Counted from the stretch's first letter, positions 9,062-19,800 are shown. The stretch: 64,000 nt of DNA from Chitinophaga pinensis (GCA_945902745.1 CAMDNE010000005.1:121015-185014), one strand, 5' to 3'. Notes: generated by a model not told the origin, from the sequence alone. Program-made: numbers and translations.

Positions 9062-10284
9062 TCAATCTTTCCTATTTTATAGCGAAACGATATCTTTCAG
9101 CAAAACGGAAGAAAAATGTGATTAATCTAATCACGCGAATTTCTGTTGTCGGCATTTCTGTAATTACGGCATCTTTAATCATTTTACTTTCGGCTTTTAA
9201 CGGAATCGAATCAATGATTGAAAAATTATATTCTGATTTTGATACAGATATAACCATCAGGTCGACGATTGGAAAAACTTTCCCAGAAGATTTAATTGAT
9301 TATGCTTCAATTCAAAAAACTAGTGGCGTTGTAAATTATTCAAAGGCAATTGAAGAGATAGTTGTAATTAAGCATGAGAAAAAGTTTATTAATGCTTCAT
9401 TGGTAGGAGTCGATAGTTCTTTCTTGAAAATTGCAAGAATGAAAAATCACATGGTTGATGGGAAACCTTTTATCGAAAAAAACAACAATTCTTTTGGGTT
9501 GATTGGAGCGACACTTTTAGATAACCTGGGCGGATATATTCCAGAAAACATAGGTTATGAGCAAGTTATACTCTATGTTCCTAAACGCGATTCTAAAGTT
9601 CGAATTGGATCAAACCCGTTCAACACGAAACTAATCGACATTTCCGGAAGAATGAATTTCAATCGAGAAGTGAACGCAGACAAGCTTGTTGTGCCAATTA
9701 ATTTGGCAAAAGGAATTCTTAATTATCAAAACGACATAACTGCCCTTTATATTGATGTTGACCCTTCTTTTAAAAATGAAGATGTTAAGGCCAATCTTAT
9801 CGAAATACTTGGTTCAAATTTCAGTGTTAAAACAAATTATGAAAAAAACGAGTTAATTTATAAAACCAGTAAATCAGAAAAAATAATTGTACTAATTATA
9901 TTACTGTTCATCTTTATTTTAGCGGCTTTTAATCTTATTGCGTCTCTAACAATGTTATTTGTTGAGAAAAAGGAAAACATCCAAACGATGATAAGTTATG
10001 GTGCAAACAAAAAGACAATCTTCAATATTTTCTTTTTTGAAGGACTACTAATTTCAGGAAAAGGAATACTTATCGGCCTTTTCTTGGGTTATGGTGTTTG
10101 TTTACTACAACTCAAAAGCGCATTGCTTACTATGCCCAATTCTGGTGGTGAAGCTTTTCCAATAAATATTAAAATTTCTGACGGAATATTGATCCTTTTT
10201 CTAGTATCTCTATTGAGTTTGCTGTTTTCTTATTTGCCCGTACGTTTTCTTGTTAAAAAGAATCTGAGCCATCTAAAATTCTAA
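9061..10284 (+). CDS. LolC/LolE-family lipoprotein-release ABC permease (start codon non-canonical)
   Basis: An FtsX/LolC-type permease of about 407 residues: one membrane helix near the N-terminus (ISVVGISVITASLIILLSAF), a large periplasmic domain, then three helices (IIVLIILLFIFILAAF, LLISGKGILIGLFLG, ILILFLVSLLSLLFSYLP). It should work with a LolD-type ATPase, not in this window, to release lipoproteins from the inner membrane. The conserved start of the family, here NLSYFIAKRYLSAKRKKN, is encoded from 9064, but no ATG, GTG or TTG precedes it in frame after the TGA at 9037. The Met position corresponds to ATC 9061-9063, right at the rbfA stop. The first canonical codon, GTG 9118, would delete the cytoplasmic N-terminus. 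The exact start is uncertain. Confidence 0.8.
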   Translation: MNLSYFIAKRYLSAKRKKNVINLITRISVVGISVITASLIILLSAFNGIESMIEKLYSDFDTDITIRSTIGKTFPEDLIDYASIQKTSGVVNYSKAIEEIVVIKHEKKFINASLVGVDSSFLKIARMKNHMVDGKPFIEKNNNSFGLIGATLLDNLGGYIPENIGYEQVILYVPKRDSKVRIGSNPFNTKLIDISGRMNFNREVNADKLVVPINLAKGILNYQNDITALYIDVDPSFKNEDVKANLIEILGSNFSVKTNYEKNELIYKTSKSEKIIVLIILLFIFILAAFNLIASLTMLFVEKKENIQTMISYGANKKTIFNIFFFEGLLISGKGILIGLFLGYGVCLLQLKSALLTMPNSGGEAFPINIKISDGILILFLVSLLSLLFSYLPVRFLVKKNLSHLKF

Positions 10285-10328
10285 TCATTTTTTTTCTTTA
10301 AAATCCTAAAAAAAAGTGTCAATTCTAT

Positions 10329-10359
10329 ATTGTAACTTAAAATAATTGGTGTAACTTTG
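10329..10359 (+). promoter_or_regulatory. Promoter of atpD
   Basis: ATTG (10329-10332), 19 nt, TAACTTTG (10352-10359) fits the Bacteroidota consensus well. It leaves a leader of about 55-60 nt before the atpD ATG at 10421. Confidence 0.65.
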
Positions 10360-10420
10360 CGCCCAAATTCAAATTAGTGGGTCTACCACTATTTAGTATT
10401 CAACATAAAAAGACGCTTAA

Positions 10421-11929
<1,509 letters not shown>

Positions 11930-11963
11930 ATAAAAAGTATTCTTCAATTCAAAAACGATAAAT

Positions 11964-12254
11964 ATGCAGTTGGAAATAATAACTCCTGAATCAAAAATAT
12001 TTACTGGTGAGGTAGATGCAGTTCTTCTTCCTGGATTAAATGGCCTTTTTCAGGTTTTGAACGGACACGCTCCAATTATCTCAGGACTTGCAGAAGGAGA
12101 AGTAAAAATAGATTTAGTTTCATCATTTGAAAGAACTGAAGGAACAAGTAAATTAATTCTTGATGATACTTCAAATTCAAAAGTGATTCGAGTTGCTATT
12201 AAAGGTGGAGTTGTTGAACTCTTGAATAATAAAATTATTGTTCTTGCCGAATAA
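11964..12254 (+). CDS. atpC: F1 ATP synthase subunit epsilon (short form)
   Basis: 96 residues, consisting essentially of the N-terminal beta-sandwich (LEIITPESKIFTGEVDAVLLPGLNGLFQVL, GHAPIISGLAEGEVKI, AIKGGVVELLNNKIIVLAE). The C-terminal helical hairpin found in the E. coli protein is absent, as is common in this phylum, so epsilon-type inhibition by that hairpin is not expected. The protein links F1 to the c-ring rotor. Last gene of the atpD operon. Confidence 0.95.
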   Translation: MQLEIITPESKIFTGEVDAVLLPGLNGLFQVLNGHAPIISGLAEGEVKIDLVSSFERTEGTSKLILDDTSNSKVIRVAIKGGVVELLNNKIIVLAE

Positions 12255-12275
12255 GAAAATTTAACCTTATTATAC

Positions 12276-12310
12276 AGAGGGATTTGGTTTACCATTTCCC
12301 TCTTTTTTTT
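12276..12310 (+). terminator. Rho-independent terminator of atpDC
   Basis: AGAGGGA (12276-12282) pairs with TCCCTCT (12297-12303), followed by a run of eight T. Confidence 0.9.
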
Positions 12311-12358
12311 GTTAAGGTATGTTAAGCATTATAAGAGAACACTGAAATATACGATTGA

Positions 12359-12389
12359 TTGTTTATTTTCGTTCTTAATTCTAAATTTG
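12359..12389 (+). promoter_or_regulatory. Promoter of uppS, -7 box 3 nt from the start
   Basis: TTG (12359-12361), 20 nt, TAAATTTG (12382-12389). Both elements and the spacing fit the Bacteroidota consensus. Only TGA separates the -7 box from the ATG at 12393, so the transcript should be leaderless. Confidence 0.65.
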
Positions 12390-12392
12390 TGA

Positions 12393-13136
12393 ATGGATTA
12401 TTTATCTAAAATAGATCTTACTAAAACACCGAAACACGTTGCAATCATTATGGATGGCAATGGTCGCTGGGCTCAGAAACAAGGGCATTTACGGTTGTAT
12501 GGTCACAATTTTGGAGTAGAATCAATTCGAGAAACATTAAAAGCGGCCAAGGAATTAAAAATCCAATACCTCACACTTTACGCCTTTTCGACAGAAAACT
12601 GGAATCGGCCGAAAGAAGAAGTTGATGGTTTAATGGATTTATTAGTCAAGTCATTGGCGAATGAAATTAAAGAACTTTCAGATACTGGCGTTCGTTTATT
12701 AACCATTGGAGATATTGAAGGCCTGCCTAAAGAATGTCAAGATGAATTGCAAGAATCCATTGAATTAACCAAAAATAACACTGAAATAAATTTGGTTCTT
12801 GCACTAAACTACAGTGCGCGATGGGAAATTATTGATGCAGTAAAAAAGATTGCTGCAAACATTAAATCAAATGATTTATCCATAGATAAAATATCATCAG
12901 AACTTTTTGACAGCTTTTTAAACACTAAAGATATCCCTGATCCAGAATTATTAATAAGAACTAGTGGAGAACATAGAATAAGTAATTTTCTTTTGTGGCA
13001 AATTGCTTACACTGAATTTCATTTCACAGAAGTGTTATGGCCGGATTTTAAACGAGATGATTTATACAAAGCTGTTTTAGATTTTCAATCAAGAGAACGA
13101 CGTTTTGGAATGGTATCTGAACAACTAACTAAATAA
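12393..13136 (+). CDS. uppS: Isoprenyl transferase (undecaprenyl diphosphate synthase)
   Basis: 247 residues of the cis-prenyltransferase family, which extends farnesyl diphosphate with isopentenyl diphosphate to the C55 carrier used for peptidoglycan and O-antigen. Conserved blocks are present in order: HVAIIMDGNGRWAQ with the catalytic Asp near residue 20, RLYGHNFGVE, LTLYAFSTENWNRP, and the C-terminal RTSGEHRISNFLLWQ and TEVLWPDF. It heads the uppS-bamA-skp-skp cluster; only one base separates it from bamA. Its promoter predicts a leaderless mRNA. Confidence 0.97.
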   Translation: MDYLSKIDLTKTPKHVAIIMDGNGRWAQKQGHLRLYGHNFGVESIRETLKAAKELKIQYLTLYAFSTENWNRPKEEVDGLMDLLVKSLANEIKELSDTGVRLLTIGDIEGLPKECQDELQESIELTKNNTEINLVLALNYSARWEIIDAVKKIAANIKSNDLSIDKISSELFDSFLNTKDIPDPELLIRTSGEHRISNFLLWQIAYTEFHFTEVLWPDFKRDDLYKAVLDFQSRERRFGMVSEQLTK

Positions 13137-13137
13137 A

Positions 13138-15708
13138 ATGAAATTGAAAATACTATTCCTACTTTTTTGTTTGTGCTCAGTATCTGCTGTTTTCGGGCAA
13201 ATTGACACACTATCTGGACCTGTTTCAATTGGAGGGTTAGACATTGATTTTAAAAAACCAAAAGAATATGAAGTAGGCCCAATAAAAATTGAAGGAGCCG
13301 ATAATTTTGATCACCAAGCAATTAAACTAATTGCAGGATTAAAACAAGGTCAAACTATTTATCTTCCTGGCGAAAAAATCTCAAAAGCAATTAAAAACTT
13401 ATGGGCAGAAGGGTTATTTTCTGATGTAGAGATTTTAGCAGACAAAGAAGTTGCTGGTGTAATTTATCTAACAATAAGAGTTGTTCCAAGGCCGAAACTC
13501 TCCCGTTTCAAATTTAAAGGAGTAAATAAAAGAGAAGCTGATAAAGTTAGAGAAGAAATCGCGTTGTTTTCAGGAAAAACTATCACAGAAAATTTAATCT
13601 ATCAAACAGAAAATCAGATAAAAGGATACTTTAGAGAAAAAGGATATTATTCCGTATCAGCAAAGATTAATCGCGTACCTGATACCTTAATGAATAACTC
13701 AGAAATCTTCTTGATTGATATCAAAAAGGGTAAAAAAATTGGAATCAAAGAATTAAACATTGAAGGCGTTACAAGTATCCCGAAGTGGAAACTGACAATG
13801 GCAATGAAAGACACAAAAGAGAACAAGCTATGGAGGTTCTTTAAAAGATCAAAATTTACAGAAAGCTCTTACGAAAAGGATAAGTTGGCAATGCTAAGTA
13901 AATTCAATACCATAGGATTACGAGATGCATTTGTAAAATATGACACCGTTTATCAAGTAAATGATAAAAATCTAATAATAAACATTACCATTGACGAAGG
14001 AAGTAAGTACTATTTCGGTGATATTGAATGGATTGGCAATACTAAGTTTCGTTCTTCCTATTTAGATACAATTCTTGGGATAAAATTCGGGGATATTTAT
14101 AACAAAAAACTTCTTGATGAACGTTTAAATATGAGTCAAGATGGTAGAGATATTTCTTCACTTTACATGGATAGGGGATATTTGTTTTTTCAAATAATTC
14201 CTGTTGAAACCAATGTTAATGGTAATTATATCAATTATCAAATGCGTATTATTGAAGGAAAAGAAGCACGAGTAAAACGAATCATTATTACCGGTAATGC
14301 GAAAACAAACGAATATGTAATTAGACGTGAAATACGCACTAAACCAGGTGATCTATTTAATAGAAATGACATTATACGTACACAACGTGAATTGGCTCAA
14401 CTTGGGTTTTTCAATGAACAAGGCTTTCAAGTAAATCCAATGCCAAATCCAGCTGATGGGACGGTAGATATTGAATATGTAGTTGAAGAAAAATCTTCAG
14501 ATCAAATTGAATTATCCGGAGGTTATGGTGGAGCTGGTCCAACAGGAAATGGTCGTATTATTGGTACTTTAGGATTAACATTCAATAACTTTTCTACTAA
14601 AAACATCTTTAAAAAAGGTTCTTGGTCTCCTCTACCTGGTGGTGATGGTCAAAAATTATCAATTAGAGCTCAAACGAATGGACGTTACTACCAAGGATAT
14701 AATTTTTCGTTTACAGAGCCATGGCTAGGTGGAAAAAAACCAAACTCACTGTCTTATTGGGTCAACCACACAGCTTTAGGAAATGGGTATTTACCATCAA
14801 ACGAATTATATACAGGTATTTCAATTACCGGGATGGGTATTGGATTAGGTAGACGTAAAAAATGGCCAGATGACTATTTTACAGCATATTATGAATTAAG
14901 TTATCAGTATTATGATGTAAGAGATGATGCTCGTTTTCCAATTTTCAAAAATGGATATGCAAATGATATCGCATTGAAATATGTCTTACAAAGAAGTTCT
15001 GTAAGTGCACCAATTTATCCTCAAGGAGGTTCTAATATAATGTTCTCCGTTAAATCTACATTACCCTACTCTTATTTTGAAGGTAAAACAGATTATTCAG
15101 GATTAACTGCGCAAGAACGTTATAAATACTTGGAATATTACAAATTCAAATTTACAGGAGAATGGTTCTTTCCATTGACAACAGATAAAAAATTAGTCTT
15201 AAGATCTCGTTTTGGATTCTCGATAATGGGAGCATTTACAAAATCGAAAGGAATAACGCCTTTTGATAGATTTGCATTAGGAGGAAGCGGACTTTCAGGA
15301 GTAAATCAACTTGGTGGTAGAGAGATTATTGCACTTCGCGGATACGAGGATAACTCGGTTTCTTCTTCAGCGGGAGATCCAATCATTGCTAAATATACGC
15401 TTGAATTGCGCTATCCGATATCTTTGAATCCATCAGCAACTTTTTATGCGTTGATTTTCGGTGAAGCAGGTAATACTTTTCCTTCAATAGATAAATTCAA
15501 CCCATTTAATGTGAAAAGATCCGCCGGAATTGGTATTAGAGTATTTCTTCCAATGTTTGGTATGTTGGGCTTAGACTATGGTTTAGGGTTTGATAAATTG
15601 GATTATTGGTCGTCCCAATATGGTGGAGCATCAGATCAATCGATTGACAAAAAAGGCTTTTATCCAAAGCTGAGCTTTACAATAGGAATGAACCTTGGAG
15701 AACTTTAA
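13138..15708 (+). CDS. bamA: Outer membrane protein assembly factor BamA
   Basis: 856 residues. A signal peptide (LFCLCSVSAVFGQ) is followed by POTRA repeats over about residues 40-455 (for example GPIKIEGADNFDHQAIKLIAGL, RIIITGNAKTNEYVIRREI) and a 16-strand barrel to the C-terminus. The conserved barrel motif appears as IIALRGYEDNS near residue 740. It forms the core of the machine that folds barrel proteins into the outer membrane, including the T9SS and TonB-dependent proteins made by neighbouring genes. It is translated directly after uppS and upstream of two Skp-like chaperones, its expected partners. Confidence 0.96.
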   Translation: MKLKILFLLFCLCSVSAVFGQIDTLSGPVSIGGLDIDFKKPKEYEVGPIKIEGADNFDHQAIKLIAGLKQGQTIYLPGEKISKAIKNLWAEGLFSDVEILADKEVAGVIYLTIRVVPRPKLSRFKFKGVNKREADKVREEIALFSGKTITENLIYQTENQIKGYFREKGYYSVSAKINRVPDTLMNNSEIFLIDIKKGKKIGIKELNIEGVTSIPKWKLTMAMKDTKENKLWRFFKRSKFTESSYEKDKLAMLSKFNTIGLRDAFVKYDTVYQVNDKNLIINITIDEGSKYYFGDIEWIGNTKFRSSYLDTILGIKFGDIYNKKLLDERLNMSQDGRDISSLYMDRGYLFFQIIPVETNVNGNYINYQMRIIEGKEARVKRIIITGNAKTNEYVIRREIRTKPGDLFNRNDIIRTQRELAQLGFFNEQGFQVNPMPNPADGTVDIEYVVEEKSSDQIELSGGYGGAGPTGNGRIIGTLGLTFNNFSTKNIFKKGSWSPLPGGDGQKLSIRAQTNGRYYQGYNFSFTEPWLGGKKPNSLSYWVNHTALGNGYLPSNELYTGISITGMGIGLGRRKKWPDDYFTAYYELSYQYYDVRDDARFPIFKNGYANDIALKYVLQRSSVSAPIYPQGGSNIMFSVKSTLPYSYFEGKTDYSGLTAQERYKYLEYYKFKFTGEWFFPLTTDKKLVLRSRFGFSIMGAFTKSKGITPFDRFALGGSGLSGVNQLGGREIIALRGYEDNSVSSSAGDPIIAKYTLELRYPISLNPSATFYALIFGEAGNTFPSIDKFNPFNVKRSAGIGIRVFLPMFGMLGLDYGLGFDKLDYWSSQYGGASDQSIDKKGFYPKLSFTIGMNLGEL

Positions 15709-15711
15709 TCA

Positions 15712-15741
15712 TTGTCAAACACAATAAAATTACTAGTTTTG
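15712..15741 (+). promoter_or_regulatory. Promoter of the first skp-like gene
   Basis: TTG (15712-15714), 19 nt, TAGTTTTG (15734-15741), 23 nt before the ATG at 15765. It suggests the chaperone genes can be transcribed apart from uppS-bamA. Confidence 0.55.
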
Positions 15742-15764
15742 GCGTTCGGCTTCAAATTTACACT

Positions 15765-16280
15765 ATGAAAAAGCTATTATTTGCATTCGTTTTTATCTTT
15801 GGCACAGCATTTGTCTTCGGTCAGAAGTATGCGTATATCGATTCTGATTTTATTTTGGCAAGCGTGCCTGAATATAAAGAAGCAAAGGACAAATTAGATA
15901 AATTGGCGGACCGATGGACAAAAGAAATTGAAGAACGCTATGAAGTCTTAAAATTGAAGAAAGACAATTTTGCTCGTGAAGAAGTTCTTTTACCGAATGA
16001 AGAAAAAACGAAACGTAAAGAAGAAATTGCGAAACTGGAAACAGAAGCAATGGAAATGCAAAAATTGAGGTTTGGTGTTGGTGGAGATTACTTTCAAAAA
16101 AGACAGGAATTAATTAAACCTATACAAGAAAGAGTTTACGATGCAATGCAAAAAGTAGCATCAAAAAGAAATTATAGTTTTGTTTTTGATAAAGCCAATC
16201 AAAGTAACTTGATTTATGCAGACATCAAATACGATATCAGCGATGAAGTTTTGAAAGAAATGGGCATCAATGGTAAATAA
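15765..16280 (+). CDS. OmpH/Skp-family periplasmic chaperone, copy 1
   Basis: 171 residues with a signal peptide (LFAFVFIFGTAFVFGQ), then KYAYIDSDFILASVPEYKEA and a long charged coiled coil (residues about 40-110), ending in the short beta segment YSFVFDKANQSNLIYAD and DISDEVLKEMGI. This is the Skp layout: a trimer with helical arms that holds unfolded outer membrane proteins. It is paralogous to the next gene, of identical length. Position after bamA supports the role in barrel assembly. Confidence 0.92.
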   Translation: MKKLLFAFVFIFGTAFVFGQKYAYIDSDFILASVPEYKEAKDKLDKLADRWTKEIEERYEVLKLKKDNFAREEVLLPNEEKTKRKEEIAKLETEAMEMQKLRFGVGGDYFQKRQELIKPIQERVYDAMQKVASKRNYSFVFDKANQSNLIYADIKYDISDEVLKEMGINGK

Positions 16281-16301
16281 TTAACAAATAAAAAAAGAAG
16301 A

Positions 16302-16817
16302 ATGAAAAAGTTATTATTAGCCCTAGCGGTAATGTTTAGTATGGGAACTGTGATGGCACAGTCTAAAGTTGCACATGTTAATTCTCAAAAATTATTGGAT
16401 ACATTACAGTCTAGAAAAGATGCAATGAATCAATTGAAAGAATTTGAATCAAATGGCGTAAAAGAATTACAAGAAATGGAAGCCGATTTTAATGCAGCTT
16501 TAGCTCAATATGAAAAAAATCGTCCAAATATGTCTCCTACGCTTATCAAGTTTGAAGAAGAAAAACTGATGAAGAAACAAACTGGAATTCAAGACCGTGA
16601 AACATCATTGAATCAAGAGATGCAAATCTATAGTCAAGAATTGAATAAACCAATCTTAGAACGCGTTCAAAAAGCAGTTGAGATTGTTTCAGATCGTAAG
16701 AAATTAAACTATGTTATTGATGAATCAGTTACTTTATATTTCAAAGGAGGAACAGATATCACAGCAGAAGTAATTGTTGAATTATTGCGTTTGGATGCTG
16801 AAGCAATGAAAAAATAA
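16302..16817 (+). CDS. OmpH/Skp-family periplasmic chaperone, copy 2
   Basis: 171 residues: signal peptide ending VMAQ, SKVAHVNSQKLLDTLQSRKDA, a coiled-coil arm rich in Glu, Lys and Gln, and the C-terminal strand LNYVIDESVTLYFKGGTDIT. It resembles the preceding gene in length and architecture but is well diverged, so the duplication is old. Such pairs after bamA are usual in Bacteroidota. The spacing of 21 nt suggests one transcript, ended by the terminator at 16835. Confidence 0.92.
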   Translation: MKKLLLALAVMFSMGTVMAQSKVAHVNSQKLLDTLQSRKDAMNQLKEFESNGVKELQEMEADFNAALAQYEKNRPNMSPTLIKFEEEKLMKKQTGIQDRETSLNQEMQIYSQELNKPILERVQKAVEIVSDRKKLNYVIDESVTLYFKGGTDITAEVIVELLRLDAEAMKK

Positions 16818-16834
16818 TAAAATCAAATTAGTTT

Positions 16835-16869
16835 AAAGGGTAATCATTCATTTGGTTACCCTTTTTTTG
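16835..16869 (+). terminator. Terminator of the skp genes
   Basis: AAAGGGTAA (16835-16843) pairs with TTACCCTTT (16856-16864), then a T run. The murI -7 box begins right at its end. Confidence 0.85.
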
Positions 16870-16877
16870 TAGTTTTG
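16870..16877 (+). promoter_or_regulatory. -7 box of murI, 6 nt from the start
   Basis: TAGTTTTG directly follows the T run of the upstream terminator and ends six bases before the ATG at 16884. No -33 at ideal spacing: TTTG at 16851 is too near, TTC at 16847 is a weak match. Confidence 0.45.
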
Positions 16878-16883
16878 AAATCG

Positions 16884-17708
16884 ATGAGTAAAATAGGTCC
16901 TATTGGTGTTTTTGATTCCGGCTATGGCGGGTTAACTGTTTTATCAGAAATAGTAAAACAATTGCCTGAATACGATTATTTGTATCTGGGTGACAATGCT
17001 CGTGCACCCTATGGAACACGATCATTTGAAGTTGTTTATGAATACACTTTAGAAGCTGTTAAAGAGCTTTTCTCTAGAGGATGTGAACTTGTAGTAATTG
17101 CATGTAATACTTCTTCTGCAAAAGCCTTAAGAACAATTCAACAAAACGATCTACCACAAATAGATTCACATAAACGTGTACTTGGTGTTATACGTCCAAG
17201 CGCTGAGGTTATTGGCGACTTAACAAAAACTGGTCATGTTGGAATATTAGCAACAGAAGGTACCGTTAAATCTCAATCGTATCTCATTGAATTACAAAAA
17301 TTTTCACCTTCAACAAAGGTAGTTCAGCATGCTTGTCCAATGTGGGTGCCACTAATTGAAAATAACAGGCATGAATCCGAAGCTGGAAAATTGTTCATCC
17401 AAGAAGATATTCAACAGTTATTAGATAAAGATCCGAAAATTGATGTAATTGTTTTAGCATGTACACATTACCCAATTCTAAAACAGTACATCGAAACAAT
17501 TATTCCTTCTTCAATCCAAGTTCTTTCTCAAGGAAAAATTGTAGCCGAAAAACTTAGCGATTATTTAAAAAGGCACCATGAGCTTGAGAAAACCTGCTCA
17601 AAAAATGGAGAAATACACTTTTTAACAACTGAAAATTCACTTGATTTTGATCGAAAAGCCTCTATGTTCTTTGGGAAAACCGTAGTTTCAGAGCATATCA
17701 AATTTTAA
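16884..17708 (+). CDS. murI: Glutamate racemase
   Basis: 274 residues from ATG 16884 (MSKIGPIGVFDSGYGGLTV); a TTG three codons upstream overlaps the -7 box and is rejected. MurI converts L-glutamate to D-glutamate for peptidoglycan. Both catalytic cysteines are in their motifs, VIACNTSSAKA near residue 75 and VLACTHYPILKQ near 195, and the FDSGYGGLTV substrate loop is intact. It closes the envelope cluster but is separated from skp by a terminator and has its own promoter. Confidence 0.96.
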   Translation: MSKIGPIGVFDSGYGGLTVLSEIVKQLPEYDYLYLGDNARAPYGTRSFEVVYEYTLEAVKELFSRGCELVVIACNTSSAKALRTIQQNDLPQIDSHKRVLGVIRPSAEVIGDLTKTGHVGILATEGTVKSQSYLIELQKFSPSTKVVQHACPMWVPLIENNRHESEAGKLFIQEDIQQLLDKDPKIDVIVLACTHYPILKQYIETIIPSSIQVLSQGKIVAEKLSDYLKRHHELEKTCSKNGEIHFLTTENSLDFDRKASMFFGKTVVSEHIKF

Positions 17709-17729
17709 AATAGCACTTTCCATTCGCAC

Positions 17730-18077
17730 TTATTTCACCATTTTACTTTCAATAGTCCAGCCGATTAAATAGGCCCTTTCTTTTGCCAAATTTGCTTTTA
17801 CGCCATCCCAATTTTGATTAATTGTTTCATTAAACAATTTCAACCATTGTGTAAAATGTTCTTTTTTTAAAGCCATTTGAAGGTGCTTTTCAGTAACATT
17901 TGTAGCATATCCTACCTCATCCAAAAGCACAAACGCCCAAAAATCAACCATTTTTGGCAAATGTTTTTCAAAATTCAAATTTTTAAAAAAGGGTGACAAC
18001 AAGTTGTCTTTTGCAATTTTATCGTAAAAAATATTTACCATCTTTTCAATATCTGAGCGCACTTCAAGATCTTTCAT
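17730..18077 (-). CDS. Group III truncated hemoglobin
   Basis: 115 residues, the typical size for a 2-on-2 globin. The pattern DIEKMVNIFYDKI, LSPFF, FEKHLPKMVDFWAFVL and EHFTQWLKLF fits group III; the proximal heme His is in KKEHFTQWL near residue 73. These proteins bind oxygen, NO or other ligands; their exact role is unclear. It is convergent with murI (21 bp apart). No clear promoter box was seen between it and the next gene upstream. Confidence 0.87.
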   Translation of the reverse strand: MKDLEVRSDIEKMVNIFYDKIAKDNLLSPFFKNLNFEKHLPKMVDFWAFVLLDEVGYATNVTEKHLQMALKKEHFTQWLKLFNETINQNWDGVKANLAKERAYLIGWTIESKMVK

Positions 18078-18125
18078 TATTATAGATAATTGGGATTAAA
18101 CAGAAATAATTTAGCCTTAAGATAC

Positions 18126-19685
18126 TTATTTCTTGTATTTCATTTGATATTTCCCTGAAACTATTTCAATAAATGAAGTTTTTTTAATTTTTGATTCAGC
18201 CCAGGAGATAAAGTCAAAATATTCCATCGCTAAACCTTCAAAAGAATCGTCTTTTATAGCAGAAAGCTCCTTGTAAAGTTCCTCCCAAAGTTCTTCTGCA
18301 TCAATATTGTTAGTGCATTTTATTCGTTTCGACACAAATTGAAGAAATACTTTTTCAAAAGCGTAAAGTCTGTTTCTCGATTTTAAAAATCTCAAGGTAC
18401 TTTTCAAAGAATAAGGCAGAAATTTATTGTGTTTAAGCTCAAGATGAGCCAGTAAATCCAAAATATGAGTATACGACAGTATGTCTTCACTTTCATCCAA
18501 CTCAGTATCATTCAAAATCTTATTAATCCATTTCAAAGCGCCAGAAAAATCTTTTTGTCCAAGCTTTATAGTTGCGATTTTAAATTGTATAAATGCTTTT
18601 CTAACAGGAGATATTTTTTCACCAAATAATTGTAACCCTTTTTCTATAGCACCAATTGAATTTTCTGCTTTTTGATATTCTCCTCTATGTGTTAAAATAG
18701 AGAGCTCGATACTACTTGTACTTGCAAAAAGTTTAATTTGTAAATCTTCGTTTTGTTCTAATGGATAGTTATTCGGGATTTCTTTTAATTTCTTCAAAAA
18801 TGAACTCGAGTCAACATGATATCCCAATTCTTCAGAAACAAAAATTGCATTAGTGAGGAGTGAAAAATAACTATTCAAATTGGATTCGATAACGCCTTCT
18901 CGATCTTCAAATGTTTTGAGATTTGCTTTAATATAGATATAACTTTTTTCTAAATCGCCACTAGCAAACCAATATGCACTTCTAATATGATTGTACAAAT
19001 AAGCGGAATCAAACGGTAATTCATTTGTTTTTAAATTTCCAGGTAATTGTTTGAAAATACTTTTAAATTGCTCTCTTTCCTCATCAGAGCGTGCCTTTCC
19101 CTTTCGTGAAAGTTGAAAAAATAAATCACTCTTAATTTTCCATAATTGATTATAAAGCTCCAATTGCTTCATAATCTGTGTATCCTTTTGTTCTATTTCC
19201 TTTAAATCATCAACAGTAACATCACTATATCCATTATTTTCAAGTAGTTTTTTCTTTTTTCTCCTAATTTCCATTAATAGTGTATGTCGCTCATTTTTTT
19301 CTGCAAATTTTTCAGCACTTCTTAAGATTCTACCACATTGATCATAAAGCGATTTTGTGTACAAAATTTCGGCGCTATGCATTAATTTGTAAATTTGAGC
19401 ATCAATTGATGTGGAGGAATAAAAAGCATCTAAAGCGCTCAATACATGGTCATATAATCGCTTTTTAGTAATGGAAAATCTATTTAAAAAGGCTTCATTT
19501 TTAAATTCTTTAAAAAGTGCCTCTTCATTATATTCGTCTTGTTTGGCAATATAATCGAACAACCGGACATAATTATTTTCATCGCCTATGGTATGACGCG
19601 ATGAAATCAATTTAAAATATCTTTTTTCCGATTTTGAAAGAGATTTGATTAATTCAAATAATCCTTCTTTGACTTTTGTAGACAT
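18126..19685 (-). CDS. Conserved helical protein of unknown function
   Basis: 519 residues, no signal peptide and no membrane segment, so cytoplasmic. The sequence is almost wholly alpha-helical and rich in Leu, Lys, Glu and aromatic pairs, with helix pairs reminiscent of TPR repeats (for example YDQCGRILRSAEKFAEK, KAENSIGAIEKGLQL, FSGALKWINKIL). The N-terminus LFELIKSLSKSEKRYFKL is distinctive and I associate it with a family seen in Bacteroidota without an assigned function. It stands alone, 48 nt upstream of the globin gene on the same strand. A scaffold or regulatory role is only a guess. Confidence 0.8.
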   Translation of the reverse strand: MSTKVKEGLFELIKSLSKSEKRYFKLISSRHTIGDENNYVRLFDYIAKQDEYNEEALFKEFKNEAFLNRFSITKKRLYDHVLSALDAFYSSTSIDAQIYKLMHSAEILYTKSLYDQCGRILRSAEKFAEKNERHTLLMEIRRKKKKLLENNGYSDVTVDDLKEIEQKDTQIMKQLELYNQLWKIKSDLFFQLSRKGKARSDEEREQFKSIFKQLPGNLKTNELPFDSAYLYNHIRSAYWFASGDLEKSYIYIKANLKTFEDREGVIESNLNSYFSLLTNAIFVSEELGYHVDSSSFLKKLKEIPNNYPLEQNEDLQIKLFASTSSIELSILTHRGEYQKAENSIGAIEKGLQLFGEKISPVRKAFIQFKIATIKLGQKDFSGALKWINKILNDTELDESEDILSYTHILDLLAHLELKHNKFLPYSLKSTLRFLKSRNRLYAFEKVFLQFVSKRIKCTNNIDAEELWEELYKELSAIKDDSFEGLAMEYFDFISWAESKIKKTSFIEIVSGKYQMKYKK

Positions 19686-19800
19686 GCATAAATTCTTTTA
19701 AATAAATTCCCTGTAATCTAATTTAATAAAAGGATTTCACATAAAACCAAACTGTTTTTGAAGTGTATATTTTATTTATTAAAACGTGATCTTTAGACAT

